Counted from the first letter of the stretch, positions 8,702-17,695 are shown. The stretch: DNA of 19,310 nt from Legionellales bacterium (GCA_013215905.1 JABSQI010000009.1:1-19310), one strand, 5' to 3'. Notes: generated by a model not told the origin, from the sequence alone. Numbers and translations are program-made.

Positions 8702-9001
8702 TTATAGCAGGTCGTAAGATTTCAATTTCTTTCTTAGGGTACCTCTGCTTAAACCAAGTGTTATAGCAGCTCTGCTTTGGTTACCTCTTGTTTCTTCCAT
8801 GACAGATTTGAGCAAAGGCTCTTCAACTTCAGCTAACACTAAATCATAAAGATTTGTAATTGGTTGACCACCCATCTGTTGAAAATATCCTTTTACTGCG
8901 CTTTCAACAGTTTGCCTTAAAGTAGCAGTAACATTTCCTCCAGTTACTTGCGAATGACTTACTGGTGCTTGTGTTTGTTCAATCATGTTTTCCATACTCA
9001 T
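8702..9001 (-). CDS. fis: Nucleoid-associated DNA-binding protein Fis
   Basis: Small dimeric nucleoid protein that bends DNA and controls rRNA, tRNA and growth-phase genes. The 99 residues fit the family length of 98. The C-terminal helix-turn-helix reads [20 protein letters not shown] followed by [10 protein letters not shown], nearly the same as in E. coli Fis. The N-terminal part has the beta-hairpin and dimer helix region ([15 protein letters not shown]). The start chosen is the first ATG, with an AGG-containing site upstream; a second Met at codon 3 is the alternative. It closes the aroQ-accB-accC-prmA-fis block. In many relatives dusB lies directly before fis, but here it is absent. A 110-base gap to prmA may hold a separate fis promoter, though I see no convincing boxes. 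Confidence 0.97.
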   Translation of the reverse strand: MSMENMIEQTQAPVSHSQVTGGNVTATLRQTVESAVKGYFQQMGGQPITNLYDLVLAEVEEPLLKSVMEETRGNQSRAAITLGLSRGTLRKKLKSYDLL

Positions 9002-9112
9002 ATTTCAGCCTCTATGTGGTTTTTATCGTTGCAAGTTGCCCCTTTTTGCAACTTTGGTTAACTATAGATAGGTTACACAATGTTGTTTCTTTATACAAGT
9101 CTAAAATAAAAA

Positions 9113-9994
9113 TTAATTAACTTTTTTAGCAACAATCATTGCCCATTCTTTGTCATTATGTTTTTCAATAATACTAAAATTAGCATATTTGTCAATTAAT
9201 TTGCCTGATTGTTCTAATAATGCCCCGCTAAATAAAACTTGCCCATCAATCTTAAGATGCTTTTCGATGATTGATCTTAAATCTATTAAAACATTCAAAT
9301 ATATATTGGCAATAATTAAATCAACTTTTTTATCAGACAATTGTTCAGGCGAACAAGTTTGGATCTGATAAGGAAGAATATTATTTTTTTTGCAATTCAT
9401 TTTCGTAGCAAAAATTGCTTGTTCGTCATTATCAATAGCAGTAACAGATTTTGCATTAAACAAAATTGCTGCTATTGCTAAAATCCCTGATCCACAACCA
9501 TAATCTATTACTTCTAGACCATTGATATGATTTTCACTTAGCCACTCCAAGCACATTTTAGTCGTAGGATGAGAGCCTGTGCCAAAAGCTAACCCTGGAT
9601 CTAAATTAATAATTTTCTGGCTAGTATCTGGGGCAGATACATGGCTGGGATAAATAGCAAGTTTGGAATTTATAACACATGGAGAAGTTTCGCTTTGCCA
9701 TTTTTTATGCCAATCTTGTTGGATTAATTTATTAACATTATCTTTGGGAGTATACCCAATTATTTCTGTAATAACGTTTCTTAATGTTTCTACAAGTAAT
9801 GTGTCTTTTTCAAAAATAGCGTTTATAGTAATATCGTTCCAAACCGGGTGAGTAATCTCATTTGTGGCAAAAACAGGTGTATCTTCGGCGTCTGTAGCGC
9901 CAATAGATATAGCCCCCTTCTCAAATAAAACATCTGAGACAGCATCAAAATGTTGGCCTTCTTTAATAGTAAATATATATTCAACTAAATCCAT
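9113..9994 (-). CDS. prmA: Ribosomal protein L11 methyltransferase
   Basis: S-adenosylmethionine-dependent enzyme that trimethylates ribosomal protein L11. The 293 residues equal the E. coli length. The N-terminal substrate-binding domain is followed by the family signature DPGLAFGTGSHPTT (132-145), the cofactor-binding VIDYGCGSGIL (162-172), the acidic AIDNDE (186-191) and NIYLNVL (230-236) at the position of motif IV. Its ATG overlaps the accC stop by one base (TAATG), so translation is coupled to accC. Confidence 0.97.
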   Translation of the reverse strand: MDLVEYIFTIKEGQHFDAVSDVLFEKGAISIGATDAEDTPVFATNEITHPVWNDITINAIFEKDTLLVETLRNVITEIIGYTPKDNVNKLIQQDWHKKWQSETSPCVINSKLAIYPSHVSAPDTSQKIINLDPGLAFGTGSHPTTKMCLEWLSENHINGLEVIDYGCGSGILAIAAILFNAKSVTAIDNDEQAIFATKMNCKKNNILPYQIQTCSPEQLSDKKVDLIIANIYLNVLIDLRSIIEKHLKIDGQVLFSGALLEQSGKLIDKYANFSIIEKHNDKEWAMIVAKKVN

Positions 9995-11343
9995 TATTTT
10001 AAGTTTAATTTTTTCTCTAAATAATGAATATCAAATGAAGCTTCTTGGAAAACCTGATCTTGTAAGATATTTTTATGTAAAGGAATATTAGTTTTAATTC
10101 CTTCTATAATTATTTCATCTAGAGCTTGCAACATCCTTGCAATGGCTACTTTTCTATTTTCACCATGAGTAATAATCTTCCCCACCATAGAGTCATAATG
10201 AGTTGGCACACGATAGCTACTATACATGTGACTTTCCATGCGTACTCCTGGTCCGCCAGGACTATGGTATAAAGATATAGTTCCTGGACAAGGAAGGAAA
10301 TTATCAGGATCTTCAGCATTTATTCTACATTCTATCGCATGTCCTGTTAATTTAATGTCTTCTTGACGAATTGATAATGGTTTAGATGATGCTATATCTA
10401 TTTGAGCTCTAACCAAATCAATGCCAGTAATCATTTCTGTAACTGGGTGTTCAACTTGAATTCTGGTATTCATCTCAATAAAGTAAAATTCACCATTTTC
10501 ATACAAAAATTCAAAAGTTCCAGCACCTCTGTAATTCATTCTTTTACACGCATCAACAACTATTTTACCTATTCTAGTGCGCTCACTATCACTAAGGTTA
10601 GGTGCAGTTGCTTCCTCAATAACCTTTTGATGCCTACGTTGCATAGAACAATCTCTTTCACCTAGATGAATAGCATTTCCTTGACCATCAGCTAATACTT
10701 GAAATTCTATATGTCTAGGTTTTTCCAGATATTTTTCCATATAAACAATATCACTATTAAAAGACTGAATACTTTCTGTTTTAGTCAAAGCAATAGCATT
10801 TGTTAAATGTGATTCTTGATAAACAACTCGCATTCCGCGACCACCGCCACCACCTGAGGCTTTAATAATAACTGGATAGCCAATTCTTCTTGCAATAGCA
10901 TGATTTTCATTGTCATCATCAGTAAGAGGAGATTCCGATCCTGGCACACAAGGAACCCCGAGTTTCTTCATTGTTTGTATGGCAGATATTTTATCTCCCA
11001 TAATCCTAATAGAGTCCGCTGTAGGGCCAATAAAAATAAACCCACATTTTTCTACTTGTTCAGCAAAGTCTGCATTTTCCGATAAAAAACCATATCCAGG
11101 ATGAATAGCACTAGCATCGGTGATTTCAGCTGCACTTATAATTGCAGGGATATTTAAATAACTTTCAATGGGGTTGGCTGGTCCAACACATATTGCCTCA
11201 TCGGCTAATTTAACATGTTTTAATTCTCGATCTGCATCAGAATGCACTGCAACAGTTTGTATACCCATAGATTTACATGCTCTTAAAATCCTAAGGGCTA
11301 TCTCTCCACGATTTGCAATAACAATTTTTCTTATTTCTGACAT
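9994..11343 (-). CDS. accC: Biotin carboxylase subunit of acetyl-CoA carboxylase
   Basis: ATP-grasp enzyme that carboxylates biotin on AccB, the first half-reaction of fatty acid synthesis. The 449 residues fit the usual 445-450. It has the N-terminal [13 protein letters not shown], the [10 protein letters not shown] segment (81-90), the ATP-binding glycine loop [12 protein letters not shown] (161-172), and the active-site stretch [13 protein letters not shown] (291-303). No key residue is missing. The gene starts 4 bases after accB and ends overlapping prmA, so the genes are cotranscribed. Confidence 0.98.
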   Translation of the reverse strand: MSEIRKIVIANRGEIALRILRACKSMGIQTVAVHSDADRELKHVKLADEAICVGPANPIESYLNIPAIISAAEITDASAIHPGYGFLSENADFAEQVEKCGFIFIGPTADSIRIMGDKISAIQTMKKLGVPCVPGSESPLTDDDNENHAIARRIGYPVIIKASGGGGGRGMRVVYQESHLTNAIALTKTESIQSFNSDIVYMEKYLEKPRHIEFQVLADGQGNAIHLGERDCSMQRRHQKVIEEATAPNLSDSERTRIGKIVVDACKRMNYRGAGTFEFLYENGEFYFIEMNTRIQVEHPVTEMITGIDLVRAQIDIASSKPLSIRQEDIKLTGHAIECRINAEDPDNFLPCPGTISLYHSPGGPGVRMESHMYSSYRVPTHYDSMVGKIITHGENRKVAIARMLQALDEIIIEGIKTNIPLHKNILQDQVFQEASFDIHYLEKKLNLK

Positions 11344-11347
11344 TGTA

Positions 11348-11827
11348 TTAGGTAATTATAAATAATGGTTGATCATATTCTACAGGTTGCCCATTTTCCA
11401 CTAAACAAGATTGGATAGTACCAGACTTATCAGCTTCTATCTCATTATACATTTTCATGGCTTCAATTATACATAAAGTATCTCCGATTTCGACTTTTTG
11501 GCCAACTTCAACAAAAGAAGGCTTATCAGGAGCAGAAGATTTATAAAAAGTTCCTACCATTGGTGATTTAACTTGATGTCCTGTAATTTCTTCGGTTTTT
11601 TTCTCCACTTCAGCAGCGTTAGGAATAGTTGCTGGTTGCATAGAATTGGGAGCTACCTGAGCATTTGTTGCAGGGTAAGGTATCGTTATATTTTGTAACT
11701 GAGGCTGTCCTTGCTGATTAGAAGTTTTACTAACTCTAACAGACTCTTCGCCCTCATGAACTTCAATTTCATTAACTCCAGTCTCATTTATTAATTCTAT
11801 TAATTTTCTAATTTTACGAATATCCAT
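11348..11827 (-). CDS. accB: Biotin carboxyl carrier protein of acetyl-CoA carboxylase
   Basis: Carries the biotin that AccC carboxylates and the carboxyltransferase uses. The start at 11827 gives 159 residues beginning [13 protein letters not shown], the family N-terminus. A longer frame to 11923 would overlap aroQ by about 90 bases and add 32 residues with no family resemblance, so I reject it. After a Pro/Gln/Ala-rich linker (about 36-75), the biotinyl domain has SPMVGTFY (88-95) and EAMKM with biotin-accepting Lys125. The residue after the motif is Tyr ([12 protein letters not shown]) where Met or Leu is common. It starts 5 bases after the aroQ stop. Confidence 0.97.
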   Translation of the reverse strand: MDIRKIRKLIELINETGVNEIEVHEGEESVRVSKTSNQQGQPQLQNITIPYPATNAQVAPNSMQPATIPNAAEVEKKTEEITGHQVKSPMVGTFYKSSAPDKPSFVEVGQKVEIGDTLCIIEAMKMYNEIEADKSGTIQSCLVENGQPVEYDQPLFIIT

Positions 11828-11832
11828 GATAG

Positions 11833-12270
11833 TCAATTCTCCAAATAGTTTTGTGCAGCTTGAAGAGCTAAAATGTAACCATAAGCCCCTAAACCGCAGA
11901 TTATACCCATAGCTATATCCCAAGTCTTACTAGTTTGACGAAAAGCCTCTCTTTGATAGACATTGGATAAATGCACCTCAATAAATGGAATAGTTATACA
12001 TAATAAAGCATCTCTTAACGAAACACTAGTATGCCCTAAACCAGCAGGATTGATAACTAAAAACTCAACGTTATTATTACCTGATTTTTGAATATGATCA
12101 ATGATATCTGCTTCACTATTACTTTGAACAATAGTCAAATTATCCGTTACACGATTGTTTTTCTGCAAAGAATGATTAATTTCCTCCAATGTAGTATTAC
12201 CATACCATTTGGTTTCTCGATTCCCAAGCATGTTTAAATTAGGACCATGAATGATCAATATATTTGCCAT
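11833..12270 (-). CDS. aroQ: Type II 3-dehydroquinate dehydratase
   Basis: Dodecameric enzyme of the shikimate pathway that turns 3-dehydroquinate into 3-dehydroshikimate. The 145 residues have the family N-terminus [12 protein letters not shown] with Arg18 and catalytic Tyr23 ([11 protein letters not shown]), the loop NPAGLGHTS with Asn74 and His80, and the EVHLSN segment with His100, followed by Arg107 and Arg111. The loop is NPAGLGHTS rather than the commoner NPGAYTHTS, which is acceptable, since other type II enzymes have GGLTHTS. It heads the accB-accC-prmA cluster. No strong ribosome binding site is visible before the ATG. Confidence 0.95.
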   Translation of the reverse strand: MANILIIHGPNLNMLGNRETKWYGNTTLEEINHSLQKNNRVTDNLTIVQSNSEADIIDHIQKSGNNNVEFLVINPAGLGHTSVSLRDALLCITIPFIEVHLSNVYQREAFRQTSKTWDIAMGIICGLGAYGYILALQAAQNYLEN

Positions 12271-12353
12271 TACTAATTTATTGTAAAATCAGTATTTTGC
12301 CATAGCTTGCAACATTAGTCTAGTTAGTAGATTTTAAAATGTGTTTCACTTAA

Positions 12354-12359
12354 ATTATA
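12354..12359 (-). promoter_or_regulatory. Candidate -10 box for the aroQ-accBC operon
   Basis: TATAAT on the minus strand, about 85 bases upstream of aroQ, within the 172-base gap behind the second inverse autotransporter. The -35 region is poor. No intrinsic terminator is seen between the two genes, so some read-through into aroQ is possible. Confidence 0.35.
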
Positions 12360-12442
12360 TACAAAAATACTATTGAGAAGTTCAGATTACCAAACCAGGC
12401 TCAACTAGTTTTAATAAAGATAAAATTAGTTGTGAAAAATCA

Positions 12443-14182
12443 TTATGGGGGTGCGACAGGTATAATAGGTCCAAGAGCCCCAAATGCTGCCCGTGACCAA
12501 GCAAGATCAGGATCTCCTCCACCTGGATTACCGTTCATTGCGTTTAATAATCGTAATAATGCTACCCTATTGTCAACAAGGTATTGATTTCCAGGGGCTG
12601 CAGCAGCTAGATTATCGGCTTGCTGTTGCAAAAGATCCTTTTGTCCTTCAACAATATTCTTTTGATTCTGAGCATTAAGAAGTTCATCATTTGCATCATT
12701 TACTTTTTGATTCAAAGCATCAAGTTGATTTTGCTTATTCAATAGTTCTTGTTGCTTATTCAATAGTTCCTGATCCAAATTAGCATTTTTAAGATCTTGT
12801 TCATTGAACAGTTTCTTTGCGTCCTCTATCTGAGCATTTAGATCGGCTATTCTTTTATTTTTAGCTTCCTCTTCTTTGGTTTCCCTATCTTTTTGAGCAC
12901 GTAGTTCTACTACAGATGGTCTTTGATCATCATAGTTATTTATAACATGCTCTCCAAAAGTATCAGGTTCATTGCTTAAAAGATCGTAGTCAAACTTACC
13001 TACTTCAATTTGTTCCATAAGCTCTCTTGACATCACATTTTGCCCTCCTTCCTTAGCTGTTACTACAATTTTGTCACTAGCTAACACATTTGTTGCTATA
13101 TGGGATACAGTAACACCTTTACTTTTTAAAGCATCATTAGCTTCGCCAACAGTGTTAAATGCTATATTAGAGTTTGGATCTATTTTTGTACCACCACCAC
13201 CTGGCAATATTACACCAAGCCCTTTTTTATCAAGAGTATCCAAATCCTGCCTATTATCAGTTTCTTCAGTAGTAACAATATCTAAGTCACGAATAGGCAT
13301 CTGCACCATTTTTCGTGATAATGGGCTAAGGACTTCTTTATATTGATCTTTTTTAAATTGCCATATAAAGTTTAACCCGGCAAAATAATGATTATCCTTG
13401 TTTTTAATACTATCAGCAGTATAAGAGGCTCTCAATTCCAGCCATTCACGAACTTGATAGCTACACCTTATTTGTGCCCCATAAACTTTTTCATACTTGC
13501 TATGGTGAAAGTAAAATATCCTGGCAAAAGCTGCAAAAGGAGTATGTTGAGGTAATTGCCCGCCTACCTCGACATCTAGCCCTTTTCTAGTTACTTCATA
13601 AAGCTTATCTTTATAAAGTTCATATGTAGTAACATTATTAGTACTATTATATTTTCCACCAACTACTTTTTGTTCGCTAACAAAAACTTTGTCGCTGGAG
13701 ATAGGAAGATATATATTTACTCTGTATTCTATATATTTTTGAAAATATTCTAAACCAACAGTTACTTGCTGGAGATTATTGTTATTTTTAGTTCTACGAT
13801 AATCATAATGAATAAAACCGCCTAGGATAAACCTCTTTTTCAACCACCGAGCTCCGAAACCAAAATTTCCTTCGAAATTCTTTTTAGTATCAGCCATGGC
13901 TATTACATTAGCAAAAGTAATTTTATCTGCAGATTGGATTAATGGTAATAAAAACATAGGTCTAACAAAACTTCTTTCATTACCATACATTACCCGTGAC
14001 TCTGCTCTTGCTGAATATGGAGTCAGTACGGGCTTTTTAATTGGATTAGCTAATAGAACAGATCTTTGTTCTGAATTTACTAAATTGCTCAAGTTATTGT
14101 TCTTGGCAGGAGTCGCAGCCAACACAACAGGGACATATAAAATGAAACAAATTATGTAAATAAGATTTAAAAATTTTTTCAT
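12443..14182 (-). CDS. Inverse autotransporter (intimin/invasin-type) with coiled-coil tail
   Basis: An outer-membrane protein of 579 residues, paralogous to the broken gene at 420-1670. It has a signal peptide (residues 1-22, ending VVLAA), a beta-barrel domain of about 55-290 with FILGGFIHYDYRRTKNN and VTVGLEYFQKY, and the barrel-end motif LSRKMVQMPIRDLDIV (287-302). After this comes a Gly-rich turn (GGGG 328-331), a small domain to about 415, a coiled coil at about 422-525 rich in Gln, Asn, Leu and Lys, and a Pro-ending tail (GPIIPVAPP). In this family the part after the barrel is exposed at the surface. Here it lacks the Ig-like and lectin domains of intimin and invasin. It has its own sigma-70 promoter. 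The partner or receptor is unknown. Confidence 0.85.
   Translation of the reverse strand: MKKFLNLIYIICFILYVPVVLAATPAKNNNLSNLVNSEQRSVLLANPIKKPVLTPYSARAESRVMYGNERSFVRPMFLLPLIQSADKITFANVIAMADTKKNFEGNFGFGARWLKKRFILGGFIHYDYRRTKNNNNLQQVTVGLEYFQKYIEYRVNIYLPISSDKVFVSEQKVVGGKYNSTNNVTTYELYKDKLYEVTRKGLDVEVGGQLPQHTPFAAFARIFYFHHSKYEKVYGAQIRCSYQVREWLELRASYTADSIKNKDNHYFAGLNFIWQFKKDQYKEVLSPLSRKMVQMPIRDLDIVTTEETDNRQDLDTLDKKGLGVILPGGGGTKIDPNSNIAFNTVGEANDALKSKGVTVSHIATNVLASDKIVVTAKEGGQNVMSRELMEQIEVGKFDYDLLSNEPDTFGEHVINNYDDQRPSVVELRAQKDRETKEEEAKNKRIADLNAQIEDAKKLFNEQDLKNANLDQELLNKQQELLNKQNQLDALNQKVNDANDELLNAQNQKNIVEGQKDLLQQQADNLAAAAPGNQYLVDNRVALLRLLNAMNGNPGGGDPDLAWSRAAFGALGPIIPVAPP
12731..12772 (-). repeat. Two 21-bp tandem units within the coiled coil
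   Basis: Units 12731-12751 and 12752-12772 differ at one base. They encode two consecutive copies of a heptad containing LLNKQ (residues 473-486), so the repeat adds exactly two heptads' worth of coiled coil without changing register. Confidence 0.85.
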
Positions 14183-14285
14183 ACCTAAAATTAATTTTAT
14201 GTGATAAAAATATTATATATATACTATTTTAGTACTTTTTTATTAAAGAATTTCTCTATCTTTCTATTTAGCTATTAACTATTTG

Positions 14286-14314
14286 ATCATACCATATCGC
14301 AACATTAAGATCAA
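14286..14314 (-). promoter_or_regulatory. Sigma-70 promoter of the intact inverse autotransporter
   Basis: Minus-strand TTGATC (14309-14314), a 17-base spacer, then TATGAT (14286-14291), located about 100 bases before the start codon. Spacing is ideal and each box differs from consensus by one or two bases. It separates this gene from the motor operon upstream, for which no terminator is visible after motB. Confidence 0.65.
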
Positions 14315-14363
14315 ATAAAGGACATTAAGAACTAAAATTCATCAATATGTCAATAACTTAATA

Positions 14364-15083
14364 TTATAGCAAAGGTCTAATTATACCTATTACAATTCTT
14401 CTGTTTAAATTTCTAATTTCTTGAGCAGTATAATCTCTATCTGGATCTAACCTTTTTTGTCGTGAGTCTGCATAAGCCACCGCCTTGACTGATCTAGGAG
14501 ATATACCCATGGAAATCAGATATTTTACGACATTTGTAGCTCTATGGGCTGAAAGCTCCCAGTTTGACTCATATTTTGCTGATTTAATTGGCAAACTGTC
14601 AGTGTATCCTGATACCTCAACTAATAAATCTTCTAGGTTCATTTCTCTAACCACTTTAACTAATTCTTTTAGAACCCTTCTTGACTCGGACTTAATTTCA
14701 GCTGAACCTGTGGTGTAGAGAACTTTATCTTTTAATTCAACATAAACACCTTCAGCTTTTTTAGATATTTCTATTTGGTTATTTAATTTTAGATTATCAA
14801 CTACTTTATCTAATTTTTCACTTAGATCTTTAAAAGGAGTAAGTTCTGGATTATCAGATATTAATAAAGTCTCATTCATGCTTTCTTTTAGCATTTCCAT
14901 TTTAGTTTGACTAACTTCAGATACAGAAATGATTAATACAAAAAAAGTTAAGAGCAGAGTTATCATATCTGCATAGGTAAACAACCACTCATCTTCAGAA
15001 GGACTTTCGTCGAATTCTCCTTCTCTATCTAGTGCTTGAGCATCAAAGCTATCATTATGCTGATGTATAGCATCTTTAGACAT
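14364..15083 (-). CDS. motB: MotB-type stator protein with OmpA-like peptidoglycan-binding domain
   Basis: Half of an ion-driven stator. A short acidic cytoplasmic start precedes WLFTYADMITLLLTFFVLII (33-52), the single membrane helix typical of MotB/PomB, with Asp39 at the position of the essential ion-carrying Asp32 of E. coli MotB. After a short periplasmic linker of about 60 residues comes the OmpA/MotB domain: VEVSGYTDSLPI (155-166), NWELSAHRATNVV (174-186) and the NRR (227-229), which bind the cell wall. At 239 residues it is shorter than E. coli MotB (308), mostly in the linker and C-terminus. It is last in the operon, 6 bases after motA, with an AAGG ribosome binding site. Proton versus sodium use cannot be settled by eye. 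ExbD/TolR are excluded by the OmpA domain. Confidence 0.93.
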   Translation of the reverse strand: MSKDAIHQHNDSFDAQALDREGEFDESPSEDEWLFTYADMITLLLTFFVLIISVSEVSQTKMEMLKESMNETLLISDNPELTPFKDLSEKLDKVVDNLKLNNQIEISKKAEGVYVELKDKVLYTTGSAEIKSESRRVLKELVKVVREMNLEDLLVEVSGYTDSLPIKSAKYESNWELSAHRATNVVKYLISMGISPRSVKAVAYADSRQKRLDPDRDYTAQEIRNLNRRIVIGIIRPLL

Positions 15084-15089
15084 AGGTTT

Positions 15090-15896
15090 TTAACCTTTCT
15101 TTTCAGTTTCAGTTTCAGTTTGGTAGTGTAATTCAGAATTAAGCAAACTATTCAGACGATCTTGCACCATCATAGTTTCTAATTTTAAAGGTAAGACACT
15201 AAAACCTTCAATAATTAATTTATCTCGGTATGAAGAAAGCATTAGTCTCTGATTAAGCTGAGTAGCTGCCGGCTTAAAAAACATTTGTGCTAACATAATA
15301 CCATATAAAGTTGTAATCAATGCAAGAGCTAACCCCTGTCCTAGCGCACCAATATCTCCTTCTAAATGATCAAGCATAACTACTAGTCCAACAATTGTAC
15401 CTACCATACCAAACGCAGGAGCAAATGACGTCAGGGAATTTAGAATATTAATACGTCTTTTCATTTCTTGGAATCTATTTTGTGCTGTTAGTGACAACAT
15501 GTAATTAATGTTTTTGCTATCATAACCTGATGAGAGTAATTCAATTCCGTGAGTAATAATATTATCTTTCTGCTCCGCTTTGGTTAAACTTTCTTCTATT
15601 GCTGTAATTCCTTGGCTTCTTAACATCCTATTCCACTCCATAAATCTAGCAATATCTTTACGAAGAGCCTTTTGATTATATTTGGAAGGTAAAAACAGCG
15701 AGAAAACATCTCCCATTGCAATAAAAACATTTCTAGCTCCATAACTAACAAATGTTGCAGCAAATGTTCCTCCTAATACTAAGCTAAGACTAGGAATATT
15801 CAAGAAAATAAAATAGTTTGTTGTACTAGTTTTTACTGAATAAATAAATAAGCCAACAACTGTACTAAATCCAACTAGCGTACTAACAGAAATCAT
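15090..15896 (-). CDS. motA: MotA/PomA-type stator protein
   Basis: Partner of the MotB-type protein, forming the ion channel that drives the rotor. Four membrane segments are visible (about 2-20, 33-52, 155-175, 185-207), with a cytoplasmic loop between the second and third. By hand alignment, Arg93 and Glu101, eight apart, match E. coli MotA Arg90 and Glu98, which contact FliG. FAPAFGMVGTIVGL carries Pro160 at the place of Pro173, and FFKPAA carries Pro209 at the place of Pro222. The short loop and length (268) resemble PomA. A strong AGAGGAAA ribosome binding site precedes the ATG. It starts 20 bases after the FliF-FliG fusion and is followed at once by motB. Confidence 0.94.
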   Translation of the reverse strand: MISVSTLVGFSTVVGLFIYSVKTSTTNYFIFLNIPSLSLVLGGTFAATFVSYGARNVFIAMGDVFSLFLPSKYNQKALRKDIARFMEWNRMLRSQGITAIEESLTKAEQKDNIITHGIELLSSGYDSKNINYMLSLTAQNRFQEMKRRINILNSLTSFAPAFGMVGTIVGLVVMLDHLEGDIGALGQGLALALITTLYGIMLAQMFFKPAATQLNQRLMLSSYRDKLIIEGFSVLPLKLETMMVQDRLNSLLNSELHYQTETETEKKG

Positions 15897-15916
15897 ATTA
15901 TTTCCTCTATGTTTAA

Positions 15917-17695
15917 TTAATTAGTTTCATCTTCATTTTTTTCTTGGTTCTTATCCAATTTAACTAAATCAGCAACAGACAATCTATTGTGTTTAATTAG
16001 ATGACGAACAATATTTGTGATATTTTGTTTAGCTTCATCAATTTTTTCTTGTTTAATCTTACCCTTGTTGAGAGAAATCTCCTCCACAACAGCAGATGTT
16101 AACCTGTTAGGTAGTGCATCAAGAATATGCTTAGCAAAATCTTCACTTACATCCTGTAGAGATACCGCAATATCATTTCTAGGAAATTCTCTAACAATAG
16201 TTTTTAGAATTTTTGGTGGAATTCTAATTAGATCATCAAATATAAAGAATATATCACGTAGTTTATAGTAAGTATCCGGACTATCGCTTTGTAATTTAGA
16301 TAAGAACTCATTTACACCAGCCTGACTCATATTATCTAGCATATTAAGTAATAACTGAATTCCATCTATATCAATGTTTGAATAACTCGGTACTCTTTGA
16401 GCTTTAATAGCCAATCTATTAGCGATGTCTTTAAATGACTCTATTGGTAACTTTTCAAATTGTGATAACTCGAAAGCAACGCCAGCCTGTTCCGCTTTAT
16501 TTATTGATGAAAGTACCTGTGCTGCACGTCCAGGAGGTAGCTGTGATATAGCTAAAGCTACAATTTTAGGAGACTCTTCCTGTAACAGATACAATATTTG
16601 AGCATTATCCAAATTATCAAGAAAATGGAATGGTCGATATTTTACTCCACCTGATTCATTCTTTTCTGCAAATTTAGTAGTAAACTGCTCGAAATGTTCA
16701 GCTATTTCATCTTTATCAAGAGAATTATTTTTAATAAATTCCTTTATTTCCGTCATGTCTATATTTGGATATAACTTATGAAATAGTCTTTCGCCTAAAG
16801 TTAGATAAATAGAAGCTAAGACCTTCTCAGGATCCTGTCCTAATTTAACTTCATTAATCATATCTTCTGCCATAGCTCTATTACTTAGACTCATACTAAC
16901 CAAATCTTGTTTGCTATATTCAAGCCTTGGTGAAGTGGCAGTTGTTTCACTCATTCCAGTAGACGCAGCTAAAGGGCTAGCAGGCATTTGACTGGAACTA
17001 CTAGGAGCTTGTTTTTGCTGATCTTTATTTTTGAATTTTCGGATTAATACTACACACAGTAATATACCACCAACAATAAATATAAAAGCAATCGCTCCTA
17101 TTATTAGGTAATAGATGATATTCTGCCCCATAGCAGATTTATCAGCGCCCTTACCAGCATTGAACATATCTCCAAGGGTAGATTTTGAAAAGTTTGCTTT
17201 AGATATTTCAATAGTATCGCCTCTAATTGGATCTACATTGGCTTTGTGAGAAACTAGATTTTTTACAAAATCTTCTTGTTCTTGACTAATACCACTGTCT
17301 AAAGTCAACTTGATAGACAATTTATTAATTTTTCTAAATGTTGTCTGAATTCTATCCTTTTCAGGCAATATAGACTGTTTTAAATCTTGCGGTTTAATGT
17401 CAGGAAGAGTTCCTGGTAGTTGATAATCAGCAATGTCTTCAGCGGAATCAAGAGATTCTGGAGTTTTCTCTTTTTCCATTCTTTGAATCTTAGATATATC
17501 TGCATCTACCGATACAACAAAATCATTGTTACCAAGATATGCACTAATATCCTGAGTAAGACGAGATTCAAGAGAATTTTCATATTCACTAACAGTAACT
17601 TCGTCCGCAGGAATAATCACATCATAAGTCTCTTTTGCTAACAGTCCGTTAGTAAAAAATAACAGTAAAGAAAGTATTATTGCTCTATGTTTCAT
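15917..17695 (-). CDS. FliF C-terminal half fused to FliG: membrane-anchored rotor protein
   Basis: A 592-residue protein that joins part of the MS-ring protein to the switch protein. Residues 1-20 are a signal peptide (LLFFTNGLLA). Residues 38-70 (YENSLESRLTQDISAYLG, then VSVDAD) match the FliF periplasmic stretch before its second membrane helix. YQLPGTLPDIKP (91-102) matches the FliF GVPGALSNQPP stretch, and residues 124-170, ending RGDTIEISKANF, match the FliF RGD.V.V...F end. A membrane helix lies at 192-218, then a Ser/Pro linker (226-258). From about 264 the protein is FliG: an N-domain-like part, the middle domain (PFHFLDNLDNAQILYLLQEE, 355-374) and the C-domain (IFFIFDDL 482-489) with Arg531, Glu538 and Glu539 at the E. 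coli Arg281, Asp288 and Asp289 positions. The FliF N-terminal ring modules are missing. Its ATG overlaps the lipoprotein stop (ATGA). Confidence 0.9.
   Translation of the reverse strand: MKHRAIILSLLLFFTNGLLAKETYDVIIPADEVTVSEYENSLESRLTQDISAYLGNNDFVVSVDADISKIQRMEKEKTPESLDSAEDIADYQLPGTLPDIKPQDLKQSILPEKDRIQTTFRKINKLSIKLTLDSGISQEQEDFVKNLVSHKANVDPIRGDTIEISKANFSKSTLGDMFNAGKGADKSAMGQNIIYYLIIGAIAFIFIVGGILLCVVLIRKFKNKDQQKQAPSSSSQMPASPLAASTGMSETTATSPRLEYSKQDLVSMSLSNRAMAEDMINEVKLGQDPEKVLASIYLTLGERLFHKLYPNIDMTEIKEFIKNNSLDKDEIAEHFEQFTTKFAEKNESGGVKYRPFHFLDNLDNAQILYLLQEESPKIVALAISQLPPGRAAQVLSSINKAEQAGVAFELSQFEKLPIESFKDIANRLAIKAQRVPSYSNIDIDGIQLLLNMLDNMSQAGVNEFLSKLQSDSPDTYYKLRDIFFIFDDLIRIPPKILKTIVREFPRNDIAVSLQDVSEDFAKHILDALPNRLTSAVVEEISLNKGKIKQEKIDEAKQNITNIVRHLIKHNRLSVADLVKLDKNQEKNEDETN

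Noticed and set aside
11828..11923. Longer accB start giving 191 residues
   Set aside because: The extra 32 residues lie inside aroQ in another frame and do not resemble AccB; MDIRK at 11827 is the family start.
14364..15896. Zorya-type defence ZorA/ZorB pair
   Set aside because: The MotA-like protein has normal length without the long ZorA cytoplasmic tail, keeps the FliG-contact residues, and sits beside a FliG-type rotor rather than ZorC/D/E genes.
14364..15896. ExbB/ExbD or TolQ/TolR
   Set aside because: The small subunit has a MotB-type membrane segment and a full OmpA-like domain, and the large one has four membrane helices with MotA prolines.
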